In this document: in pieces, positions 1 to 5,013 of the stretch
Layout: each line of letters begins with the position of its first letter
How positions within the stretch are numbered: position 1 is the stretch's first letter
Source: an uncultured Lachnospiraceae bacterium
Lineage (GTDB): Bacteria > Bacillota_A > Clostridia > Lachnospirales > Lachnospiraceae
Assembly (NCBI GenBank): GCA_947177885.1
Contig: CAMWWF010000248.1
Location: 1-5,013 of the forward strand
Reading direction: 5' to 3'
DNA: 5,013 nt
Made by a program: the position numbers and the translations under genes
Notes under the pieces: model-generated
What the model was told of the DNA's origin: nothing
Seen by the model: only the letters and a program-made list of their open reading frames with translations
Database searches by the model: none

Positions 1-703
1 TTACTGCAATATGAGGGCGGCGCTTCTGGCGGAGGGGATAGCACATGCGGACGGCATTCTGCTGGATCTGGGCGTATCCTCCTATCAGCTGGACAATCAG
101 GAGAGAGGTTTTTCCTATCGTTTTGACGCGGCATTGGACATGCGTATGGACAGGAGGCAGGTGCTGACTGCCAGGGATATCGTAAACAATTATTCGGAGA
201 GCGAGCTTTTCCGTATCATCAGAGATTACGGGGAGGAGCGTTTTGCCAGGAATATTGCAAAATACATAGTGAAAGCAAGGGCGGACAAGCCCCTGGAAAC
301 TACCTTTGAATTAAATGAGATCATTAAGGCCGCCATTCCCGCCAGAATGCGCCGGGACGGACATCCTTCCAAGAGGACATTCCAGGCTATCCGCATCGAA
401 TGCAACAGGGAGCTGGAGGTGTTGGAGCGCTCTCTGGATGATTTCATTGAATTGCTGAATCCCGGAGGGAGATTGTGCATCATCACCTTTCACTCACTGG
501 AAGACCGCATAGTGAAAGCGGCTTTCAGGAGAAATGAGAACCCCTGTACCTGCCCGCCGGAATTTCCGGTATGCGTGTGCGGGAAGGTGTCAAAAGGAAA
601 TGTGATAACAAAGAAGCCCATTCTGCCGGGAGAGGAGGAGACGGCGGAGAACAGCCGCTCCAAAAGTGCCAAACTGAGAGTTTTTCAGAAGAAGGAGGCC
701 TGA
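1..703 (+). CDS. rsmH: 16S rRNA (cytosine(1402)-N(4))-methyltransferase RsmH, 5'-truncated by window edge
   Basis: RsmH (MraW) uses S-adenosylmethionine to methylate N4 of C1402 in the 16S rRNA decoding centre. The reading frame is already open at base 2 and gives 233 codons to a TGA at 701-703. Family members are usually a little over 300 residues, so the N-terminal SAM-binding part lies upstream; the Met at base 11 is internal, not the start. Visible family signatures, in order, are [75 protein letters not shown] and the C-terminal [21 protein letters not shown] cysteine cluster ([13 protein letters not shown]) sits between the SLEDR motif and the C-terminus, as in many Firmicutes RsmH proteins; metal binding there is only a guess. 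The gene heads the dcw cluster and is co-oriented with ftsL and the PBP genes, though separated from ftsL by an unusually long gap. The assignment is firm. Confidence 0.97.
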   Translation, partial: YCNMRAALLAEGIAHADGILLDLGVSSYQLDNQERGFSYRFDAALDMRMDRRQVLTARDIVNNYSESELFRIIRDYGEERFARNIAKYIVKARADKPLETTFELNEIIKAAIPARMRRDGHPSKRTFQAIRIECNRELEVLERSLDDFIELLNPGGRLCIITFHSLEDRIVKAAFRRNENPCTCPPEFPVCVCGKVSKGNVITKKPILPGEEETAENSRSKSAKLRVFQKKEA

Positions 704-948
704 CAGGTATCAAAAGAACTGATGCAAAAGCCATACAGCACAAAAGCACAGGCAGGATGCGGAAACGAGACCGTACAGAAGCCGGATAGTAAGCAGAAAG
801 ATCCATGGAGCACAGAAACCGGATAAAGCAGAAAGATCCATAGAGCACAGAAGCCGGATAGTATGCAGAAGGATCCATAGAATACAAAAGCCAGATTGAA
901 AGCAGAACAGATTGCGGATCAATACATAGAGGGAAAGCAGGAAAGAGT
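704..948 (+). repeat. Degenerate tandem repeat array (about 35-37 bp units) filling the rsmH-ftsL gap
   Basis: The clearest units are 791-825 (35 bp), 826-862 (37 bp) and 863-899 (37 bp). By hand alignment the first two match at 33 of 35 positions, and the second and third at 29 of 37. The shared core begins AAGCAGAAAGATCCAT or ATGCAGAAGGATCCAT and ends in a GAAGCCGGATAGT-like stretch. More diverged copies appear upstream at 757-790 and 722-756, and a fading one after 900, so most of the 245-bp gap may derive from one unit. The units are purine-rich on the + strand and contain weak GGAT/ATCC complementarity, but no strong hairpin. No convincing gene, terminator or promoter is visible here. 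In related clusters rsmH and ftsL usually lie close together, so this looks like an expansion by slippage or unequal recombination. Function unknown. Confidence 0.8.
939..945 (+). promoter_or_regulatory. Ribosome binding site of ftsL
   Basis: AGGAAAG with its AGGA core at 939-942 lies six bases before the ATG at 949. That ATG is the first start codon in its frame after the in-frame TAG at 859-861, and no GTG or TTG comes earlier, so the site and the frame agree on the start. Confidence 0.6.
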
Positions 949-1452
949 ATGAGTCAGAATAGAAGGAGCTATGGAAGAACTGCATATGATAAAAACAGGC
1001 ATGGGAGCGGCAGAAGGAACTACCGTGAATATGTGGATGGAAATACTGTGCGTAAACTGGAGCCTGTAAGCCCCAGGGAGAAGGTGCCGGCAAAAAAGCC
1101 CCACCATGAGGTGCGCAAGAATCGCGATAAAGCCAGATACATGAATGCAGGATATGTGCTTTTTCTGGCGGTTGCGCTCTGCGCCGCCGCATTTATCCTG
1201 GTAAATTATATTCAGCTTCAGGCGGAGCTGACCAATCTTACTAAGGCTGTGGCCGCCCAGCAGAGTGAACTGAATATTCTGAAGCTTTCAAACGACGAAG
1301 AATATAATCGGATCATCAGCGGTATCAACCTGGAGGAGATTAAAAGAATCGCAATAGGAGAGCTTGGCATGGTCTATGCCAAAGAGGAGCAGGTCATTGA
1401 GTATGAGGGAGAGAGCGGGGATTATATGCGCCAGGTGACCGAGGATAATTAG
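949..1452 (+). CDS. ftsL: Cell division protein FtsL (FtsL/DivIC family)
   Basis: This 167-residue protein has the bitopic layout of FtsL/DivIC divisome proteins. Residues 1-65 are a strongly basic cytoplasmic segment rich in Arg and Lys. Residues about 66-87 (GYVLFLAVALCAAAFILV) form a single membrane span. Residues about 88-120 are a heptad-like, coiled-coil-prone stretch. The C-terminal part (INLEEIKRIAIGELGMVYAKEEQVI) matches the family's usual pattern of a short helix followed by LGMV and a hydrophobic strand. FtsL forms a complex with DivIC/FtsB and DivIB/FtsQ and activates the septal glycosyltransferase-transpeptidase pair. Position immediately before a class B PBP gene, with a 12-base gap, is the classical dcw arrangement and separates it from divIC, which normally lies elsewhere. 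The cytoplasmic tail is longer than in B. subtilis FtsL (about 117 residues in total). Primary sequence is weakly conserved in this family, so the call rests on topology plus context. Confidence 0.88.
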   Translation: MSQNRRSYGRTAYDKNRHGSGRRNYREYVDGNTVRKLEPVSPREKVPAKKPHHEVRKNRDKARYMNAGYVLFLAVALCAAAFILVNYIQLQAELTNLTKAVAAQQSELNILKLSNDEEYNRIISGINLEEIKRIAIGELGMVYAKEEQVIEYEGESGDYMRQVTEDN

Positions 1453-1453
1453 C

Positions 1454-1460
1454 AGAGGTG
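1454..1460 (+). promoter_or_regulatory. Ribosome binding site supporting the GTG start of the first PBP gene
   Basis: AGAGGTG lies just after the ftsL stop codon and ends four bases before the GTG at 1465; its GAGG core (1455-1458) is six bases from it. The next in-frame candidate, ATG at 1513 (Met17), has no purine-rich site before it. This decides the start in favour of GTG and keeps the basic cytoplasmic segment in front of the membrane anchor. The short spacing also suggests translational coupling to ftsL. Confidence 0.65.
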
Positions 1461-1464
1461 TAAG

Positions 1465-3744
1465 GTGAGAGCGGGAAAGAAATCAGGAAACAGCAAAAGA
1501 TTTTCCATAAAAATGCAGAAGAAGCTGCTGGTGCTCTTCATGCTGATATTGCTGGCCTTTATAGGGCTGAGTGCACGGCTTGTGTGGATCACCAGGGAGA
1601 ACGAAACCAATTATCAGAAACAGGTGCTTTCCCAGCAAAGCTATACATCCACCACCATTCCTTACCGAAGAGGCAATATCGTGGATGTGAACGGCACCAT
1701 ACTTGCCACCAGCGAGAAGGTGTACAATCTGATCATCGACGCCAAGGTCATGACGAGCACCGTGGGAGGGAAGGAAATCTATCTGGAACCCACACTGCAG
1801 GCGTTGGGAGAGAATTTTGACCTGGATATGGGTCAGATCAGGGAATATGTCACCACCCACAAGGACCTGTCCTGGTATGTTGCGGCGAAGAGACTCAGCT
1901 ATGATGAGATTAAAGGGTTTCAGGAGGCGCAGCTGGCGAATAAGAATATAAGGGGCGTCTGGTTCGAGGAAGAATACAAGAGAATATACCCTTACAGCTC
2001 GCTGGCGGCGGATGTAATCGGTTTTACCAGCACGGACAATCAGGGCAGCTATGGTCTGGAGGGGTACTACAACGAAACCTTAAACGGCATCAACGGCAGG
2101 GAATACGGTTATCTCAATGACGACCTGGCATTGGAGCGGACAGTTAAGGCGGCCGTGGACGGCTATAATCTCCATACCACTATCGATGCCAATCTGCAGA
2201 TGATAGTGGAGAAGTATCTGCTGAAATTCAATGACGCACATAAGGATAAGTACAGGACGGGAAACGGAGCGGAGAACATAGGCTGCGTGATCATGAGGGT
2301 GAATACCGGGGAGGTTCTCGCCATGGGAAGCTACCCCACCTTTGACCTGAATGACGTGCGGAATCCGGAAAAGCTTATCGGCTCCAGAATGGTGGAGCAG
2401 TTTACCAATGAGAACGGGTATGAGGAGGTCAGGAAGACAGAGACGATCCTGAGTGCGGAGGTAATCAGTTCCCTGGACGACAAACAACTCTATGCGAACC
2501 TGACTAATCTATGGAAAAATTTCTGTATCACAGATACTTATGAGCCCGGTTCCACGGCAAAGACCTTCACCATAGGCGCCGCCCTGGAGGAAGGGCTCGT
2601 GGATGAAAACAGCAGTTTTGAGTGCAACGGTGTTCTAAGAGTCGGAGATCATGACATAAAATGCAGCAATAACCAGAAGGGATGGCTTTCCCTGGAGGAG
2701 TCGCTGGTAAAATCCTGCAATATAGCGCTGATCCAGATAGCTCAGCTCATAGGAAAGGATGATTTCTGTACTTTTCAGAGGATATTCAATTTCGGTCTGA
2801 GAACCAATATTGACCTGGAGGGGGAAGCAAGGACCGACAGCCTTGTATATGTGGCGGACAATATGGGGCCTACTGACCTTGCCACCAACAGCTTCGGACA
2901 GAACTTCAATGTAACCATGATCGAGATGATCACGGGTTTCTGCTCTCTGGTCAACGGGGGATACTACTATGAGCCCCATGTGGTGAACAAAATTACCAAT
3001 GCCAGCGGGGCTACCGTGAAAAATATCGAGCCCAGGATTCTCAAGCAGACCGTATCGGAATCCACCTCCGAGCTTCTCAGGAAATTTCTGCGGGCAGTGG
3101 TGGACGACGGAACCGGGAAGGCGGCAAGGCCTCCAGGCTATACCATGGGAGGCAAGACGGGTACGGCAGAGACCATTGATCCCATTACCCATAAACGCTC
3201 CGAGACGGAGTATGTGGTATCCTTCATCGGATGTGTTCCGGCGGATGATCCCGAGATTGCCATTTATGTGGTGGTGGACAGGGTAAACGAGGAGAAGCAG
3301 GATGTGGCAAGATATGCTTCCGAGATCGCCCGCAGTATCCTCATGGAAGCGCTTCCTTATCTGAATATTTATATGACGGAGGAGCTGAGCGAGGAGGAAA
3401 TCAAGGAGCTGAACGAGCTGCAGCTGGAGAATACCAGCCAGTATACACAGACTCCGGAGGAAGACGGAACCGGGACGGAATCGGGGGAAGGAGGGAATAC
3501 AGACCCTTCCGGTACGGGGGGAAATAACGCGGCTCCCGGCGCCGGGGGGAATGCGGACCCTTCCGGTACGGGCGGGAACAACGAGCCGGATCAGCCCTGG
3601 ATGAGCTATCCCATAGATCCTGAGACGGGGTATCGCGTGGACCCTGATACCGGCAAAAAATATGATGCGGAGACGGGACTGCCCGTGGACAGTGCGGAAT
3701 CCGTGCCGAATCCGGATATTCCCGTGAATCCTAATATTACATGA
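1465..3744 (+). CDS. ftsI: Class B penicillin-binding protein, FtsI/SpoVD family (peptidoglycan D,D-transpeptidase), with repetitive C-terminal tail
   Basis: This membrane-anchored transpeptidase of 759 residues cross-links septal peptidoglycan. A basic N-terminus precedes one membrane anchor (about residues 19-42, KLLVLFMLILLAFIGLSARLVWI). The PBP dimerisation domain follows from about 55 to 220, with the RRGNIVDVNG motif at 68-77, RIYPY at 173-177 and GLEGYYN starting at 197. The transpeptidase domain runs from about 232 to 630: catalytic S363-T-A-K366, S417-C-N419, FGQNFNVT near 477-484 and K564-T-G566 (KTGTAE). All catalytic motifs are intact. The lysine motif is STAK rather than the STFK of the downstream paralogue, and about 60 residues separate the FDLN strand (from 294) from the active site, longer than in that paralogue. 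After the domain come an acidic Glu-rich helix (about 636-658) and a low-complexity tail with repeats; no PASTA domain is seen. It follows ftsL by 12 bases, as the division PBP does in many Firmicutes. The family is certain; the division role (ftsI/pbpB) versus the sporulation role (spoVD) is inferred from position. Confidence 0.93.
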   Translation: MRAGKKSGNSKRFSIKMQKKLLVLFMLILLAFIGLSARLVWITRENETNYQKQVLSQQSYTSTTIPYRRGNIVDVNGTILATSEKVYNLIIDAKVMTSTVGGKEIYLEPTLQALGENFDLDMGQIREYVTTHKDLSWYVAAKRLSYDEIKGFQEAQLANKNIRGVWFEEEYKRIYPYSSLAADVIGFTSTDNQGSYGLEGYYNETLNGINGREYGYLNDDLALERTVKAAVDGYNLHTTIDANLQMIVEKYLLKFNDAHKDKYRTGNGAENIGCVIMRVNTGEVLAMGSYPTFDLNDVRNPEKLIGSRMVEQFTNENGYEEVRKTETILSAEVISSLDDKQLYANLTNLWKNFCITDTYEPGSTAKTFTIGAALEEGLVDENSSFECNGVLRVGDHDIKCSNNQKGWLSLEESLVKSCNIALIQIAQLIGKDDFCTFQRIFNFGLRTNIDLEGEARTDSLVYVADNMGPTDLATNSFGQNFNVTMIEMITGFCSLVNGGYYYEPHVVNKITNASGATVKNIEPRILKQTVSESTSELLRKFLRAVVDDGTGKAARPPGYTMGGKTGTAETIDPITHKRSETEYVVSFIGCVPADDPEIAIYVVVDRVNEEKQDVARYASEIARSILMEALPYLNIYMTEELSEEEIKELNELQLENTSQYTQTPEEDGTGTESGEGGNTDPSGTGGNNAAPGAGGNADPSGTGGNNEPDQPWMSYPIDPETGYRVDPDTGKKYDAETGLPVDSAESVPNPDIPVNPNIT
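3493..3582 (+). repeat. In-frame repeat pair encoding a Gly/Asn-rich linker in the first PBP
   Basis: Two 36-bp copies at 3493-3528 and 3547-3582, 54 bp apart, encode GNTDPSGTGGNN (residues 677-688) and GNADPSGTGGNN (695-706). They share an identical 17-base core (3502-3518 and 3556-3572). The six residues between them, AAPGAG, keep the same low-complexity style. The segment is predicted to be a flexible linker outside the membrane. The 54-bp period is a multiple of three, so copy number could change without loss of frame. Confidence 0.85.
3616..3690 (+). repeat. Three tandem 8-residue DPxTG-type repeats at the C-terminus of the first PBP
   Basis: Bases 3616-3639, 3640-3663 and 3664-3687 encode DPETGYRV, DPDTGKKY and DAETGLPV, followed by a closing Asp. 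The peptide repeat is regular (D-P/A-E/D-T-G-x-x-V/Y) while the DNA has diverged, which hints that the protein pattern is kept. An aromatic, proline-rich stretch (QPWMSYP, 710-716) precedes it. It is not a sortase LPxTG site: no hydrophobic segment or positive tail follows and the protein ends at residue 759. Function unknown; wall or metal binding is speculation. Confidence 0.75.
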
Positions 3745-3848
3745 GTGCCGCTCCCTGACCGACTCCCGATTTTTGGCCGGAAACAGCAGGGAAATAACCA
3801 TGGCCGAAAGATTTGGATTCCGGGCAGGGGAATCAGCATAAATCGCAG

Positions 3849-3860
3849 AATTCCGGAATT
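3849..3860. repeat. Perfect 12-bp palindrome AATTCCGGAATT
   Basis: The two halves are exact reverse complements and the flanking bases (G at 3848, T at 3861) do not extend it. Such a site could bind a dimeric regulator or form a small structure in RNA. It lies 71 bases before the second PBP start codon. A 12-base palindrome can also arise by chance. Confidence 0.5.
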
Positions 3861-3921
3861 TCCGTCAGGTAATCATCATAACCCGGAGGGCATCTGAATA
3901 AAGTATAGTAAGACTTATAGT

Positions 3922-3925
3922 GAGG
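3922..3925 (+). promoter_or_regulatory. Ribosome binding site of the second PBP gene
   Basis: GAGG lies six bases before the ATG at 3932. The frame is open back to a TAA at 3899-3901, and an in-frame GTG at 3920 is the only nearby alternative; it has no purine-rich site at a suitable distance and overlaps this GAGG. The ATG at 3932 is therefore preferred. Confidence 0.6.
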
Positions 3926-3931
3926 CCGGAA

Positions 3932-5013
3932 ATGCTTGCTGACAGCAATAAGATCTTCCACAGGAAGAAGATACTGGTAGTATTCCTTCTCTGTACCGGT
4001 ATGTTTGCTTTCCTGTTCGGACGGCTTGTATACCTCTGTGTCTGGCGGGCGGAGCATTATTCCTCCCTTGCCACGGATTTACATGAGAGGGAACGAAGCA
4101 TTAAGGCAGCCAGGGGACGTATTCTGGATTGCAACGGAAAGGTTCTGGCGGACAATAAGACAGTCTGTACCGTGTCCGTGATCTATAACCAGATAGAGGA
4201 ACCTGAGAAAGTGATAGAGATTCTTTCCCGGGAGCTGGAGCTGACGGAAGACTACGTGAGAAAGAGGGTGGAAAAGTATTCCTCCATGGAGCGCATTCAG
4301 AGCAATGTGGAGAAGGAAGTGGGGGACAGAATACGGGAGTACGACCTGGCGGGCGTAAAGGTGGATGAGGACTATAAGCGGTATTACCCCTATAATGATC
4401 TGGCCAGCAAGGTGCTGGGCTTTACCGGCGGTGACAATCAGGGAATCATCGGCCTGGAAGTAGTCTATGATACATATATGGAGGGGGAGCCGGGGAAGAT
4501 CCTGACGGTGACCGACGCCAAGGGGATTGAAGTGGAGGCCGCAGGAGAAAGGCGCATGGAGCCGGTCAGCGGCTACGATCTGTGCATCAGTCTGGACATG
4601 AACATCCAATCCTATGCCACCCAGCTGGCCAATCAGGCCATGGCTGCAAAGCAGGCGGACAGCGTATCGGTTCTGGTGATGAATCCGCAAAACGGTGAGA
4701 TTTATGCCTGCGTCAACGTACCGGAATTTGACCTGAACAATCCCTTTGAACTGCCGGAGGGAACGCCGGAGAACCTTTCCCCGCAGGAGGAGCAGGATCT
4801 GTTAAACAGCATCTGGCGTAACGGATGCATCAATGATACCTATGAACCGGGATCTACATTCAAGATCATCACGGCGGCAGCCGGACTGGAGGCAGGGGCA
4901 GTGACGCTGTCCAGCTCATTTCACTGTCCCGGTTTCATCATTGTGGATGACAGAACGATACACTGCCATAAGAGGGCGGGACATGGCAGCCAGGATTTCA
5001 CTCATACCTTGAT
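3932..5013 (+). CDS. Second class B penicillin-binding protein, FtsI/SpoVD family, 3'-truncated by window edge
   Basis: The frame is open from the ATG at 3932 to the window end, giving 360 complete codons. It begins with a short basic cytoplasmic segment and one membrane anchor (about residues 13-36, KILVVFLLCTGMFAFLFGRLVYL). The PBP dimerisation domain follows, with ARGRILDCNGKVLA around 60-73, RYYPY at 150-154 and GLE at 174-176. The transpeptidase domain starts near 213 (SGYDLCISLDMNIQ), with the strand VLVMNPQNGEIYA, then PEFDLNNP and the catalytic S308-T-F-K311 inside DTYEPGSTFKI. The SxN and KTG motifs would lie past the window. The canonical arginine of the RGxIxDRNG motif is Cys67 here. 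It is clearly homologous to the upstream PBP but well diverged, so the duplication is old. By analogy with B. subtilis pbpB-spoVD this copy may be the sporulation PBP, acting in the spore cortex; that, and any C-terminal PASTA domain, cannot be judged here. Confidence 0.92.
   Translation, partial: MLADSNKIFHRKKILVVFLLCTGMFAFLFGRLVYLCVWRAEHYSSLATDLHERERSIKAARGRILDCNGKVLADNKTVCTVSVIYNQIEEPEKVIEILSRELELTEDYVRKRVEKYSSMERIQSNVEKEVGDRIREYDLAGVKVDEDYKRYYPYNDLASKVLGFTGGDNQGIIGLEVVYDTYMEGEPGKILTVTDAKGIEVEAAGERRMEPVSGYDLCISLDMNIQSYATQLANQAMAAKQADSVSVLVMNPQNGEIYACVNVPEFDLNNPFELPEGTPENLSPQEEQDLLNSIWRNGCINDTYEPGSTFKIITAAAGLEAGAVTLSSSFHCPGFIIVDDRTIHCHKRAGHGSQDFTHTL

Larger units (their letters stand above)
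3745..3931. other. Intergenic gap between the two PBP genes, with small palindromes
   Basis: This 187-bp gap interrupts an otherwise tight ftsL-PBP run. It holds a 6-bp inverted repeat, GATTCC/GGAATC (3816-3821 and 3829-3834, 7-base loop), and a perfect 12-base palindrome, AATTCCGGAATT (3849-3860), overlapped by another small inverted repeat, CGGA/TCCG (3854-3857 and 3861-3864). A second possible pairing is TTTTGGCC (3771-3778) with GGCCGAAA (3802-3809), including one G-T pair. Two TATAGT hexamers (3904-3909 and 3916-3921) resemble -10 boxes, but neither has a good -35 element at normal spacing. No convincing gene is present. A promoter or post-transcriptional control for the downstream PBP is possible but unproven. 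Confidence 0.45.

Noticed and set aside
896..928. Possible sigma-A promoter before ftsL (TTGAAA at 896-901)
   Set aside because: No -10 hexamer resembling TATAAT lies at 16-18 bases; the nearest, TACATA at 923-928, needs a 21-base spacer.
525..1192. Minus-strand open frames across the rsmH-ftsL gap with repeated peptides such as CSMDLSAYYPAS
   Set aside because: The peptide repeats simply mirror the DNA repeats. Unit lengths of 35 and 37 shift the frame between copies, the frames overlap rsmH and ftsL antisense, and no family is recognisable.
3743..3775. Possible terminator after the first PBP (T-run at 3770-3774)
   Set aside because: The only upstream pairing is a 4-bp GAGT/ACTC stem with a mismatched interior, too weak for an intrinsic terminator.
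2635..3801. Long minus-strand open frame (388 codons) opposite the first PBP gene
   Set aside because: It lies almost wholly antisense to a well-supported transpeptidase gene, its translation shows no recognisable domain, and its His/Arg/Ile-rich composition is typical of an antisense shadow.
3800..3841. 13-codon leader-like frame beginning ATGGCCGAAAGA
   Set aside because: Ribosome-site support is weak (AGGG at a long spacing), and there is no codon run or terminator/antiterminator pair typical of attenuation; kept only as a side note in the gap finding.
3869..3899. Possible sigma-E-type promoter before the second PBP
   Set aside because: Only CAT of the -10 consensus and a loose -35 match are present; chance matches of this quality are common.
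4079..4690. Minus-strand open frame of 203 codons opposite the second PBP
   Set aside because: The + strand encodes an unmistakable PBP dimerisation domain and start of the transpeptidase domain over the same bases.

Overview
The window is a piece of a division and cell wall (dcw) gene cluster from a Gram-positive bacterium, read entirely on the + strand. Gene order (rsmH, ftsL, then two class B penicillin-binding proteins), roughly balanced GC, purine-rich Shine-Dalgarno sites and the protein sequences point to Firmicutes, most likely class Clostridia and a Lachnospiraceae-like organism. The taxonomic call is an inference from style and gene order, not from a search.

Layout. Bases 1-703 hold the 3' three quarters of rsmH (16S rRNA m4C1402 methyltransferase), whose start lies before the window. 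Bases 704-948 form an unusually long rsmH-ftsL gap, largely built of degenerate tandem repeats of about 35-37 bp. ftsL (949-1452) encodes a bitopic divisome protein. Twelve bases later a GTG-started class B PBP (1465-3744, 759 aa) has all three transpeptidase motifs and a long repetitive C-terminal tail where SpoVD/PBP2x-type relatives often carry PASTA domains. A 187-bp gap (3745-3931) with small palindromes follows. A second class B PBP starts at 3932 and runs off the end of the window; its first 360 codons include the STFK active site.

How they work together. RsmH modifies the ribosomal P site and is a conserved passenger at the head of dcw clusters. FtsL is a scaffold and activator of the septal synthase. 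The PBPs are the transpeptidases that cross-link septal peptidoglycan. In Bacillus subtilis the same order (rsmH, ftsL, pbpB, spoVD) pairs a vegetative division PBP with a sporulation PBP. The tandem pair here may divide labour in the same way, but the sequence alone does not show which copy does which job.

Overall this is a conserved housekeeping region. I found no evidence of a new multi-gene system, mobile element, CRISPR array or RNA gene. The items most worth a second look are the rsmH-ftsL repeat array, the repetitive tail of the first PBP and the structured gap between the two PBP genes.
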